Origin: Streptomyces sp. L2
GTDB lineage: Bacteria; Actinomycetota; Actinomycetes; Streptomycetales; Streptomycetaceae
Assembly (NCBI RefSeq): GCF_004124325.1
Contig: NZ_QBDT01000001.1
Span: forward strand, 6,448,001 to 6,512,000
Direction: 5' to 3'
Length of the DNA stretch: 64,000 nt
The position numbers and the translations under genes are program-made. A model generated the notes under the pieces. That model saw only the letters and a list, made by a program, of their open reading frames with translations. It had not been told where the DNA came from and searched no databases. How positions within the stretch are numbered: position 1 is the first letter of the stretch; each line of letters begins with the position of its first letter. This document shows, one piece after another, positions 24,049 through 32,563 of the stretch.

Positions 24049-24735
24049 TCAGCCCGTGGCGGCGACCAGCGCACTCATGACCCGCCCGTCATCCCCCATC
24101 TCCGGATGCCACTGCACCCCCAGCACCCACCCCCGAGCCGACGGCAGTTCGATCGCCTCGATCGTGCCGTCCGCCGCGTGCGCCGCCGGTACCAGGCCCC
24201 TGCCGAGCCGCTCCACCGCCTGGTGGTGGTACGTCGGTACCACCGTCTCCTCCGGCACCGCACCCGCGTACAGCGTCCCCGGCACCGGCTTCACCGCGTG
24301 CCCGCCGAACACGCCGACGACCTCCGCGTGCCCCTCCAGGTGCTGGACCAGCGTGCCCCCGCACGCCACGTTCAGCAGCTGCATGCCCCGGCAGACCCCC
24401 AGCAGCGGCACCCCGGTCTCCAACGCGGCCCGGATGAGGGCGAGTTCCCACGCGTCCCGCTCCCGCGCCGGCGGCCCCGTGCGCGGCGAGCGCTCCGCGC
24501 CGTAGCACGCCGGGTCCACGTCCGGGCCGCCGGCGATCACCAGCCCGTCCAGCCGGGCCACCGTCGCCGCCGCGTGCCCGGGGTCGTCGGGCGGCAGCAT
24601 CACGGCCAGCCCGCCGGCCCGCTGCACCAGCCGCGGGTACCCGGCCGGCAGCAGCGCCGCCTCCAGCTCCCACACGCCCCAGCGCGCCGCGGTCTCCAGA
24701 TAGGTGCTGACACCGATCAGCGGTCGTGCGCCCAC
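24049..24735 (-). CDS. Class I glutamine amidotransferase-like gamma-glutamyl hydrolase (PuuD type)
   Basis: A 228-aa peptidase C26 relative that should split gamma-glutamyl amides, freeing glutamate. The nucleophile elbow is GVCRGMQLLNVACGG with its Cys, and the His-Glu pair is in GVQWHPEMG; the N-terminus (RPLIGVSTYLE) and GGPDVDPACYG are standard for PuuD-like enzymes. GTG at 24735 follows GGGAGG. Beside a GlnA4-like ligase it probably performs the final hydrolysis, for instance of gamma-glutamyl-glycine, in ethanolamine or another amine's breakdown. An inverted repeat proposed as the regulator's operator lies just upstream. Confidence 0.88.
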   Translation of the reverse strand: MGARPLIGVSTYLETAARWGVWELEAALLPAGYPRLVQRAGGLAVMLPPDDPGHAAATVARLDGLVIAGGPDVDPACYGAERSPRTGPPARERDAWELALIRAALETGVPLLGVCRGMQLLNVACGGTLVQHLEGHAEVVGVFGGHAVKPVPGTLYAGAVPEETVVPTYHHQAVERLGRGLVPAAHAADGTIEAIELPSARGWVLGVQWHPEMGDDGRVMSALVAATG

Positions 24736-24744
24736 CCTGCCTCC

Positions 24745-24768
24745 CAAAGGTACACACCTACACCTTTG
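24745..24768 (-). promoter_or_regulatory. Putative operator A of the FadR-type regulator
   Basis: CAAAGGT-N10-ACCTTTG, a perfect 7-bp inverted repeat in the 43-bp space between the amidohydrolase start and the end of the regulator gene. A near-identical element with the same N10 spacing lies upstream of the glutamine-synthetase-like gene (25534-25557). Confidence 0.6.
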
Positions 24769-24778
24769 CAGAGTGCGC

Positions 24779-25513
24779 TCAGGCGAGGAAGCCCCGCAGC
24801 AGCGCCGCCGTGCCCGCGCAGTGTTCCCGCATCGTCTCCCGCGCACCGTCCGCGTCCCCGTCCAGCACCGCCTCGACCAGCGCGGCGTGCTGGCGCTGCG
24901 AGTGCTCCAGGTTGCGTACCAGCAGCGGGATGCAGTCGAGCAGGTCGTTCACCGTGGCCCGGACCGCCGCGTACCGCGCGGTCAGCGACGGCGACCCGCA
25001 CAGCTCGGCCAGGGTGAGGTGCAAAAGGGTGTCCAGGCGCCGGTACTCGCCGAGCGGAGCGTCCCGCGTGCGGTCCAGCGCGGCCCGCAGCCGCGACGCC
25101 TGCCCCTCGTCCAGCCCGTGCGAAGCACACAGCCCGGCCGCGCCCACCTCCAGCACCTCGCGGAACCGCAGCACATCCTCGATGTCGACCGAGGCGATCC
25201 GCCGCCGTAGCTCGTCCTGACCGCCCCCGTCCGCGCGCCGCAGGACAAACGTTCCGCCGTACCGCCCACGCCGGGCCTCGACCAGCCCCTGCTCCTGGAG
25301 GACCTTCAGCACCTCGCGCAGCGTCACCCGGCTGACCCCCAGCCGCTCGGCCAGCTCCCGCTCGGCCGGCAGCCGCTCGCCGCCGGGCACCAGACCCAGC
25401 CGTACGACCTGGAGGATCTGCTCCAGCGCCTCCTCGAAGCCGTTGCCCGCGCGCACCGGCCGCAGCACGGCGGCGAGCCGATCGGCCGGCCTCGAAGTCC
25501 CGTCCCGCGACAT
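24779..25513 (-). CDS. FadR/GntR-family transcriptional regulator (FCD domain)
   Basis: A 244-aa regulator with the GntR winged helix at about residues 28-90 (ERLPAERELAERLGVSRVTL, REVLKVLQEQGLVEARRG) and an all-helical FCD effector domain with the metal-binding/ligand motif around RRLDTLLHLTLAELCG and SQRQHAALVEAVLDGDADGA. ATG at 25513 faces glnA4-like gene across an 84-bp gap that holds operator B. It most likely represses both the divergent synthetase operon and the downstream amidohydrolase, with a pathway intermediate as inducer. The ligand cannot be told. Confidence 0.9.
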   Translation of the reverse strand: MSRDGTSRPADRLAAVLRPVRAGNGFEEALEQILQVVRLGLVPGGERLPAERELAERLGVSRVTLREVLKVLQEQGLVEARRGRYGGTFVLRRADGGGQDELRRRIASVDIEDVLRFREVLEVGAAGLCASHGLDEGQASRLRAALDRTRDAPLGEYRRLDTLLHLTLAELCGSPSLTARYAAVRATVNDLLDCIPLLVRNLEHSQRQHAALVEAVLDGDADGARETMREHCAGTAALLRGFLA

Positions 25514-25533
25514 GGGCCGTGCCCCCTTCCCGG

Positions 25534-25557
25534 CAATGGTCCGAGGCAATACCTTAT
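25534..25557. promoter_or_regulatory. Putative operator B in the divergent regulator/glnA4 promoter
   Basis: CAATGGT-N10-ACCTTAT: same half-sites and same spacer as operator A at 24745 (12 of 14 arm bases shared). It sits 20 bp from the regulator's start and 41 bp before the GTG of the synthetase gene, where it would govern both. Confidence 0.6.
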
Positions 25558-25597
25558 GCGCAGCGAAGACGCCGAAGAAGCCCAAGGAGGCTCTCCC

Positions 25598-26965
25598 GTG
25601 GCAGACCGCACACCCCCGCTGAGCGTTGAGGAGCTGCACACCCTCGTCGCCGGCGGTGAGATCGACACCGTCGTCCTGGCCTTCCCGGACATGCAGGGCC
25701 GGCTCCAGGGCAAGCGGTTCGCCGCCCGCTTCTTCCTCGACGAGGTCCTGCACCACGGCACCGAGGGCTGCAACTACCTCCTCGCCGTCGACACCGACAT
25801 GAACACCGTCGACGGCTACGCCATGTCCTCCTGGGACCGCGGCTACGGCGACTTCGCCCTGCACCCCGACCCCGCCACCCTGCGCCGCGTCCCCTGGCAC
25901 CCCGGCACCGCCCTGCTGCTGGCCGACCTGGCCTGGGAGGACGGCTCACCGGTCACCGAGGCCCCACGCCAGATCCTGCGCCGCCAACTGGAGCGCCTCG
26001 CCGCACTCGGCTACACCGCACAAGCCGGCACCGAGCTGGAGTTCATCGTCTTCAGGGACAGCTACGAGCAGGCCTGGGACGCGAACTACCGCGGCCTGAC
26101 CCCGGCCAACCAGTACAACATCGACTACTCGATCCTCGGCACCGGCCGCATCGAGCCGCTGCTGCGCCGGATCCGCAACGACATGGCCGGCGCCGGCCTC
26201 ACCGTCGAGTCCGCCAAGGGCGAGTGCAACCCCGGCCAGCACGAGATCGTGTTCCGCTACGACGAGGCCCTCGTCACCTGCGACCAGCACGCCCTGTACA
26301 AGACCGGCGCCAAGGAGATCGCCGCCCAGGAAGGCGTCTCCCTCACCTTCATGGCCAAGTACAACGAGCGCGAGGGCAACTCCTGCCACATCCACCTCTC
26401 CCTGGCCGACGCCGACGGGACCAGCGCGATGCCCGGCCCGGACGGCCCGCACGGCATGTCCGAGGTCATGCGGCACTTCCTCGCCGGACAGCTCGCCGCC
26501 CTGCGCGACTTCGCCCTGCTCTACGCCCCCACCATCAACTCCTACAAGCGGTTCCAGTCCGGCTCGTTCGCCCCCACCGCCGTCGCCTGGGGCCACGACA
26601 ACCGGACCTGCGCCCTGCGCGTCGTCGGCCACGGCCGCTCCCTGCGCTTCGAGAACCGGCTGCCCGGCGGTGACGTCAACCCGTACCTCGCCGTCGCCGG
26701 CATGGTCGCGGCCGGCCTCCACGGCATCGAGCACAAACTCCAGCTGCCCGAGCCCTGCACCGGCAACGCCTACACCGCGGACTTCGCCCACGTGCCCGCC
26801 ACCCTGCGCGAGGCCGCCGAGCTGTGGGAGAGCAGCGAGACCGCCCGGGCGGCCTTCGGCGACGAGGTCGTCGACCACTACCGGAACATGGCCCGCGTCG
26901 AACTCGCCGCCTTCGACTCCGCCATCACCGACTGGGAGCTGCGCCGCTCCTTCGAACGCCTGTGA
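25598..26965 (+). CDS. glnA4: Glutamine synthetase-like gamma-glutamyl-amine ligase (GlnA4 type)
   Basis: A 455-aa glutamine synthetase homologue. In S. coelicolor a protein in this position (SCO1613, GlnA4) has been described as gamma-glutamylethanolamide synthetase; I assign by gene context and memory. GTG 25598 follows AAGGAGG by 7 bp. Catalytic signatures are present: AGTELEFIVF metal site, SAKGECNPGQHEIVFRYDEA, NSCHIHLSL and RFENRLPGGDVNPYL. The N-terminal domain is shorter than in true GlnA. It is the first gene of a synthetase-dehydrogenase-reductase operon. Ethanolamine is the best guess; a polyamine is possible. Confidence 0.85.
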   Translation: MADRTPPLSVEELHTLVAGGEIDTVVLAFPDMQGRLQGKRFAARFFLDEVLHHGTEGCNYLLAVDTDMNTVDGYAMSSWDRGYGDFALHPDPATLRRVPWHPGTALLLADLAWEDGSPVTEAPRQILRRQLERLAALGYTAQAGTELEFIVFRDSYEQAWDANYRGLTPANQYNIDYSILGTGRIEPLLRRIRNDMAGAGLTVESAKGECNPGQHEIVFRYDEALVTCDQHALYKTGAKEIAAQEGVSLTFMAKYNEREGNSCHIHLSLADADGTSAMPGPDGPHGMSEVMRHFLAGQLAALRDFALLYAPTINSYKRFQSGSFAPTAVAWGHDNRTCALRVVGHGRSLRFENRLPGGDVNPYLAVAGMVAAGLHGIEHKLQLPEPCTGNAYTADFAHVPATLREAAELWESSETARAAFGDEVVDHYRNMARVELAAFDSAITDWELRRSFERL

Positions 26966-26976
26966 GGGGCCGATCC

Positions 26977-28350
26977 GTGTCCGCAGCCGACGAGTTGAAG
27001 GTCCTCAACCCCGCCACGGAGGAGGTCGTCGCCATCGTCCCCGCCGCTGCTCCCGAGGACGTGGACGCCGCCGTCGTACGGGCCGCCCGCGCCCAGACGG
27101 CCTGGGCGGCCCTCGCCCCCGCCGACCGGGCCCGGCTGCTGCGCCGCTTCGCCGACGCCGTCGACGTCCACGTCGAGGAACTGGCCCAGCTGGAGGTCCG
27201 CGAGGCCGGGCACACCGTCGCGGGCGCCCGCTGGGAGGCCGGCAACGCCCGCGACCTGCTGCTCTACGCGGCCGGCGGCGCCGAACGCCTCCTCGGCAAG
27301 CAGATCCCGGTCCCCGGCGGCTGGGACGTCACCTTCCTCGAACCCCTCGGTGTCGTCGGCGTGATCGCGCCCTGGAACTTCCCGATGCCGATCGCCGCCT
27401 GGGGTACCTTCCCGGCGCTCGCGGCCGGCAACGCGGTCGTCCTCAAACCCGCCGAGACGACCCCGCTGACCGCCCTGCGCCTGGCCGGACTCGCCCTCGA
27501 AGCGGGCCTGCCCGAGCACCTCTTCCAGGTCCTGCCCGGACACGGCCACATCGCCGGGCGCGCCCTCGTCGACCACCCTGCCGTCGCCAAGATCGTGTTC
27601 ACCGGCTCCACCCGCACCGGCCGCGAGGCCATGGAACGCTGCGCCCGGCAGGTCAAACCGGTCACCCTCGAACTCGGCGGCAAGAGCCCCAACGTGGTGT
27701 TCGCCGACGCCGACCTCGACGCCGCCCTCGACCCGTTCTCCTTCCTGGACAACTCCGGCCAGGACTGCTGCGCCCGCACCCGCATCCTCGTCCAGGAGTC
27801 CGTCTACGACGAGGCCCGCGCCGTCCTCGCCGACGCGCTGGCCGCCGTCGTGGTCGGCGACCCGGCCGACGAGAAGACCCAGATGGGCCCGCTGATCTCC
27901 CGCAGGCAGCTCGACCGCGTCCGGTCCTACGTCCCCGACGACGCCCCCGCCCTGCGCGGCAGCGCCCCCGACGGACCCGGCTTCTGGTTCCCGCCGACCG
28001 TGCTCACCGGCGAACGGCCGGACAGCGCGGCCGCTTGCGAGGAGATCTTCGGGCCCGTCGCCGTCCTGCTCCCCTTCACCGACGAGGACGACGCGATCCG
28101 CCTCGCCAACGACACCCCCTACGGGCTGGCCGGCTCCCTGTGGACCCGCGACCTGGGCCGCGCCCTGCGCGTCTCCCGGGCCGTCCGGGCGGGCAACCTG
28201 TCCGTCAACTCCCATTCCAGCGTGCGCTACTCCACCCCGTTCGGCGGCTTCAAGCAGTCCGGCCTCGGCCGCGAACTCGGCCCCGACGCCCTGACCGCCT
28301 TCACCGAGACCAAGAACGTCTTCATCAGCACGGAGGGCCCCGCACTGTGA
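26977..28350 (+). CDS. NAD(P)-dependent aldehyde dehydrogenase
   Basis: A 457-aa ALDH superfamily member; GTG 26977 lies 11 bp after the synthetase stop. Signatures are LEPLGVVGVIAPWNFP, LKPAETTPLTALRL, FTGSTRTGREAM, LELGGKSPNVVF with the general base Glu, and DNSGQDCCARTRIL with the catalytic Cys. It is a little shorter than typical (about 480-500) because the N-terminal arm is brief. In the proposed pathway it oxidises a gamma-glutamylated aldehyde to an acid that the PuuD-like hydrolase then cleaves. Its stop overlaps the SDR start (GTGA). Confidence 0.92.
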   Translation: MSAADELKVLNPATEEVVAIVPAAAPEDVDAAVVRAARAQTAWAALAPADRARLLRRFADAVDVHVEELAQLEVREAGHTVAGARWEAGNARDLLLYAAGGAERLLGKQIPVPGGWDVTFLEPLGVVGVIAPWNFPMPIAAWGTFPALAAGNAVVLKPAETTPLTALRLAGLALEAGLPEHLFQVLPGHGHIAGRALVDHPAVAKIVFTGSTRTGREAMERCARQVKPVTLELGGKSPNVVFADADLDAALDPFSFLDNSGQDCCARTRILVQESVYDEARAVLADALAAVVVGDPADEKTQMGPLISRRQLDRVRSYVPDDAPALRGSAPDGPGFWFPPTVLTGERPDSAAACEEIFGPVAVLLPFTDEDDAIRLANDTPYGLAGSLWTRDLGRALRVSRAVRAGNLSVNSHSSVRYSTPFGGFKQSGLGRELGPDALTAFTETKNVFISTEGPAL

Positions 28351-29138
28351 CCTCTTCCGACACCGACATCATCTGCCGCCGCCTGGCCGGCCGTACCGCC
28401 GTCGTCACCGGAGCCGGCAGCGGCATCGGCCTCGCCGCCGCACGCCGGCTCGCCTCCGAGGGCGCGCACGTCGTCTGCGCCGACGTCGACGAGCCCCGCG
28501 GCAAGGCCGCCGCCGAGGAGACCGGCGGGCTCTTCGTGAAGACCGACGTCACCGACCCCGAGCAGGTCGAGGCGCTGTTCCAGGCGGCGTACGACACCTA
28601 CGGCAGCGTCGACGTCGCCTTCAACAACGCCGGCATCTCCCCGCCCGACGACGACTCCATCCTGGACACCGGTCTGGAGGCGTGGAAGCGCGTCCAGGAG
28701 GTCAACCTGACCTCCGTCTACCTGTGCTGCAAGGCCGCCATCCCCTACATGCGCCGCCAGGGCAAGGGCTCCATCATCAACACGGCGTCCTTCGTGGCCC
28801 GGATGGGCGCGGCCACCTCCCAGATCTCGTACACCGCGTCCAAAGGCGGAGTCCTCGCCATGTCCCGCGAACTGGGCGTGCAGTTCGCGCGGGAGGGCAT
28901 CCGCGTGAACGCGCTGTGCCCCGGGCCGGTCAACACCCCACTGCTGCGGGAGCTGTTCGCGAAGGACCCCGAGCGGGCCGCGCGCCGGCTCGTGCACATC
29001 CCGGTCGGCCGGTTCGCCGAGGCCGAGGAGATCGCCGCCGCCGTCGCCTTCCTCGCCAGCGACGACTCCTCGTTCGTCAACGCGACCGACTTCCTGGTGG
29101 ACGGGGGGATCTCGGGCGCGTACGTGACCCCGCTGTAG
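28347..29138 (+). CDS. Short-chain dehydrogenase/reductase
   Basis: A classical SDR, 263 aa, starting at GTG 28347 inside the stop of the aldehyde dehydrogenase gene. Cofactor motif TGAGSGIG is near residue 20, FNNAGIS follows, the catalytic Tyr-Lys pair is in YTASKGG, and the Ser position falls in IINTASFVAR. Asp-Val-Asp after strand 2 (CADVDEP) suggests NAD rather than NADP. If the operon's synthetase uses ethanolamine, this enzyme could oxidise the alcohol of gamma-glutamylethanolamide to the aldehyde. The C-terminus ends DGGISGAYVTPL. The downstream gene converges 18 bp away. Confidence 0.9.
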   Translation: MTSSDTDIICRRLAGRTAVVTGAGSGIGLAAARRLASEGAHVVCADVDEPRGKAAAEETGGLFVKTDVTDPEQVEALFQAAYDTYGSVDVAFNNAGISPPDDDSILDTGLEAWKRVQEVNLTSVYLCCKAAIPYMRRQGKGSIINTASFVARMGAATSQISYTASKGGVLAMSRELGVQFAREGIRVNALCPGPVNTPLLRELFAKDPERAARRLVHIPVGRFAEAEEIAAAVAFLASDDSSFVNATDFLVDGGISGAYVTPL

Positions 29139-29156
29139 GGCGCTTGCGTCCGCCGG

Positions 29157-30359
29157 TCAGAGGAAGGTGTGCCCCTCACCGCGGTACGTCGGCACGGCCG
29201 CCGTCACCGCGTCGCCCCCGACCAGGTGCAGCGTCTCGAACCGCTCGCACAGCTCGCCCGCCTTCGCGTGCCGGAACCACACCTTGTCGCCGATCAGCAG
29301 ATCGTCGGCGGGGGAGCCGAGCAGCGGGGTCTGCACCTCACCGGGGCCCTCCTGCGGGTCGTACCTCAGCCCCTCGGGCAGGTACGGCACCGGCAGCCGG
29401 TCGGGGCCGGCGGCACCGGAGGCCGGGTAGCCGCCGCCGAGCACCGTGACGATCCCGACCCCCGGCCGCCGGACGACGGGCTGCGCGAAGAGGGCGGCCG
29501 GACGGCCGGTGAACGACGTGTAGTTGTCGAACAGGCGCGGCACGTACAGCCCCGACCCGGCGGCGATCTCCGTGACGGCGTCCTCGGCCGCCGTGTGCTG
29601 CACACTGCCCGTGCCGCCGCCGTTGACGAACTCCAGGTCCGGCGCCACGGCACGGACGGCCCGCACCACCGCGGCCCGCCGCTCGGCGAGTTCCCGCCGG
29701 GCGGCGGCCTGCATCAGCCGGATCGCCCGCGAGCGCAGCGGCCGTCCGGCGACCGCGTCCCCGACGCCGGCGACATGCCCCTCGTACGCCATGATCCCCA
29801 CCAGCCGGAAGCCCGGCCGCCGGACCACGGCCCGGGCCAGCTCGGCAAGCTGCGCGGGGGAGTGCAGCGGCGACCGCCGAGCCCCCACCCGGACCCGGCC
29901 GCCGAACAGCTTCAGCGCCGTGTCCAGTTCCAGACAGACCCGGACGTCCTCACGCCCGCCGTCGCGTGCCGCGTCGATGAGGTCCAGGTGCGCGACGTCG
30001 TCGACCATCACGGTCACGGCGGAGGCGAGCTTGGGATCGGCGGCCAGCTCGGCGAAGCCGGAACGGTCGGCGGAGGGGTAGGCCAGCAGGATGTCGTCGA
30101 ACCCGGAGCGGGCGAGCCACAGGGACTCGGCCAGCGTGAACGACATGACGCCCCGGAAGCCGTCCCTGGCCAGGGCGCGTTCCAGCAGGGCCCGGCAGCG
30201 CACGGACTTGCTGGCGACCCGGACGGGCTTGCCGCCCGCGCGGCGGACCAGGTCGTCCGCGTTGGCGTCGAAGGCGTCGAGGTCCACGATCGCGAGAGGG
30301 GCGTCGAGATGGGCGGTGGCCCGGTCGTAACGGGCCCGGTCGGCGGCGCGCGCAGTCAT
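29157..30359 (-). CDS. Amino acid deaminase/aldolase, alanine-racemase-N fold (DSD1-like)
   Basis: A PLP enzyme of fold type III, 400 aa, similar to D-threonine aldolase and D-serine dehydratase families. The N-terminal barrel gives LAIVDLDAFDANADDL and the PLP lysine in VRVASKSVRC; strands with CLELDTALKLFGG, LVGIMAYEGHVAG and FVNGGGTGSVQ bind the phosphate. The C-terminal domain has the metal-associated HxxC-type region replaced by LLIGDKVWFRHAKAGELCER, where H and C could bind zinc. ATG at 30359. Its substrate is uncertain: a beta-hydroxy-D-amino acid is the family expectation. It converges on the SDR gene. Confidence 0.82.
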   Translation of the reverse strand: MTARAADRARYDRATAHLDAPLAIVDLDAFDANADDLVRRAGGKPVRVASKSVRCRALLERALARDGFRGVMSFTLAESLWLARSGFDDILLAYPSADRSGFAELAADPKLASAVTVMVDDVAHLDLIDAARDGGREDVRVCLELDTALKLFGGRVRVGARRSPLHSPAQLAELARAVVRRPGFRLVGIMAYEGHVAGVGDAVAGRPLRSRAIRLMQAAARRELAERRAAVVRAVRAVAPDLEFVNGGGTGSVQHTAAEDAVTEIAAGSGLYVPRLFDNYTSFTGRPAALFAQPVVRRPGVGIVTVLGGGYPASGAAGPDRLPVPYLPEGLRYDPQEGPGEVQTPLLGSPADDLLIGDKVWFRHAKAGELCERFETLHLVGGDAVTAAVPTYRGEGHTFL

Positions 30360-30637
30360 GACGGAAGCCTGCCAGAGAGTATTACCGCAGGGTAGGGGGA
30401 CGTTCCGGGCAGATGCCCCGGGCCTGCCGACTGGTTCTCTCTCCGTCCCGGACAACCCGTAGAGTGACGCGCACGCGTACGGCCGAACGCTTGCGGCCGC
30501 GTCACCTGAACCGGGATGCCGGTCCGGCCGTACGGGTATGCGTGCCCGGGAGCGGAAACGACCGCACCGGGCCGGCCGGCGACCAGCACGGCCCGCGTAC
30601 GCGAAGTTCGGCCCGGGCACGAGGAAACGGGGGGTGC

Positions 30638-32563
30638 ATGAGCACGGAAGCGCGCCGCGCCCCGGTCCCCCCACGCCCACCCCACCCCCCCGTTCCCGGC
30701 CTGCCCCCCGAGCCCGGCCCGGATCCGGACCACCCCCTCGATCGCCCGCCGCACCCGGCCCCCGACCCCACGGCACGCACGACCGGCCGCGCCGACGTGA
30801 ACGTTTCACCGACCGGCCCGCCCGCCCGTCCGGGTGGCCCGGCCGACGGTCACGCCCCGCCGCCCGGCCCCACTGCGCGCATGGCCGGCCGGCCCGACGT
30901 GAACGTTTCGCCGACCGGCCCGACCGGAGGTACGACGGGTCCTGCTGACGGGGACTACCCGGCGAGCGGCACCGCTGGGCGGGTCGAGCGGCCGCGTGCG
31001 GAGAACGGGCGCTCGACCTCCGAGCCCGCCCGCGTCGAGGCCGGCTCCGACGAGGAGTTCTCGGTCTTCACTCCGCGCTCGTCCCGCCCTGGGCAGAGCC
31101 TGCCCGGGCTGACGCCCCCGGCGGAGCCTTCCGCCCCCGCCGGGACCCGGTTCCCCCGGCTACGGCCCACACCCGCCCCGGACAGCCGCCGGACCCCGCC
31201 TCCGCCCCCGGCCTCGGCCCGCTTCCCCGACGCACCGCCGGGCACGGGCGACGTCGACGCGCCACGCACGCAGGCACGCCGGGAGGGCGGCGCCGGGACG
31301 GCCGTACCGCCGCGCCCGCAGCGCCGCCCCGGTACGCGCGCGGACGACAGCACCCCAGGCGTGCCGCCCCGTCCGGGCCACCGGCCGGGGGAGTCCCGCC
31401 AAGGCGGTGCCGGCGGGCAGGCCCGGCGCGACGGCCTCGACGGGCCCGCGCGCGCGGGAACCCGGCCCGGACCGGAACTCAGGCGGCCGACGGGAGTTGG
31501 CACACCCACCGCACCTCGGGTCCCGGGCAGGCCGGAGGCGCAGAGTCGGTCGGCCGCGCCGGCGGAGTCTCCCGTGGAGACGACCGCCCGGCTGCGGCCG
31601 ATTCCCGCCGCACCTGACACCGCTTCCGCCGCCCGTGTTGCCACGTCCGCTTCCCGCGGAGCTGCCGAGCCGGCGCCCCCGCGCGGTGGCGGCTGGAGTG
31701 CGGGCGCGTCCGCTCGCCCCGTCACCTCGGCGCCGGCGCCCGATCCGGCGCACTCCTGGGGTGCTGCCGTGCGGCCTGTCGTGACCTTTGCCGAACCTGA
31801 GGGGGTGCGGCGGCGGGTGCGTCCACGGGCCGCCGCCGCGGCCGCCTGTGCCGTCCTCGGGCTGGGGCTCATCGGCGGTGCCGTCACCGGGAGCTGGCTC
31901 GCCGGCGACGGCGGAGGGGCGGCGCGTGACCGGTTCACCGCCGCCGACAGCCTGTGGCACAGCGAGCCGGTCGACCAGCTGTTCCCGCCCACCGTCGACG
32001 GCACCGGCGCCGGCCCCGGCGGAGCCGACCGCACCTGGACCCGGATCGCCGTGGCCCCGGACTCCGGCTGCGCCCACGCCTTCGACCCGCTGCTGCGCAA
32101 GGCCCTCGCCCCCGTGGGCTGCCGCCGGCTGCTGCGCGCCACCTACACCGACGCCACCGAGAGCTACGTGACCACCGTCGGCCTGCTGTTCACCAAGGCC
32201 GACCCGGCCGCCATGTCCGGGCTCGCCAAGCGCTTCCGGGACGAGCACCTGAGCAGCCGTACCGACCTGCTGCCCCGGCCGTACGCCGCCAAGGGCACCG
32301 TGGCGGCCGGTTTCGGCGACGCGCAGCGGGCCTCCTGGACCATCTCCGTCCTCACCGACGTCCCCGTCGTCGCCTTCTCCGTGTCCGGCTGGGCCGACGG
32401 CCGCACCGTCAATACGCCCCAGCCCGCCGCCGACGCCACCCGCGCCGGCGCCACCTCGGCCCCCGCCCAGGCCGGCCTCGGCAACGAGGCGCAGGGCCTG
32501 GCCGACCGCGTCGCACGCCGGCTGCGGCAGACCGCGGGCGCCGCCACGGAGAAGCCCTCATGA
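30638..32563 (+). CDS. Proline-rich single-pass membrane protein, unknown function
   Basis: A 641-aa bitopic protein. The first ~425 residues are a low-complexity, Pro/Arg/Ala/Gly-rich cytoplasmic region; within it ADVNVSPTGP occurs twice (about residues 54 and 88) as part of a ~100-bp internal duplication. A transmembrane helix (ACAVLGLGLIGGAVTGSWLA) follows near residue 420, then a ~200-residue outer domain with one Cys pair (DSGCAHAFDPLL, VGCRRLL) and MSGLAKRFRDEHLSSRTDLL. ATG at 30638 is the first plausible start. It overlaps a mycosin-like protease by 4 bp, so the two are co-translated. It may be the protease's partner or substrate. Confidence 0.75.
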   Translation: MSTEARRAPVPPRPPHPPVPGLPPEPGPDPDHPLDRPPHPAPDPTARTTGRADVNVSPTGPPARPGGPADGHAPPPGPTARMAGRPDVNVSPTGPTGGTTGPADGDYPASGTAGRVERPRAENGRSTSEPARVEAGSDEEFSVFTPRSSRPGQSLPGLTPPAEPSAPAGTRFPRLRPTPAPDSRRTPPPPPASARFPDAPPGTGDVDAPRTQARREGGAGTAVPPRPQRRPGTRADDSTPGVPPRPGHRPGESRQGGAGGQARRDGLDGPARAGTRPGPELRRPTGVGTPTAPRVPGRPEAQSRSAAPAESPVETTARLRPIPAAPDTASAARVATSASRGAAEPAPPRGGGWSAGASARPVTSAPAPDPAHSWGAAVRPVVTFAEPEGVRRRVRPRAAAAAACAVLGLGLIGGAVTGSWLAGDGGGAARDRFTAADSLWHSEPVDQLFPPTVDGTGAGPGGADRTWTRIAVAPDSGCAHAFDPLLRKALAPVGCRRLLRATYTDATESYVTTVGLLFTKADPAAMSGLAKRFRDEHLSSRTDLLPRPYAAKGTVAAGFGDAQRASWTISVLTDVPVVAFSVSGWADGRTVNTPQPAADATRAGATSAPAQAGLGNEAQGLADRVARRLRQTAGAATEKPS

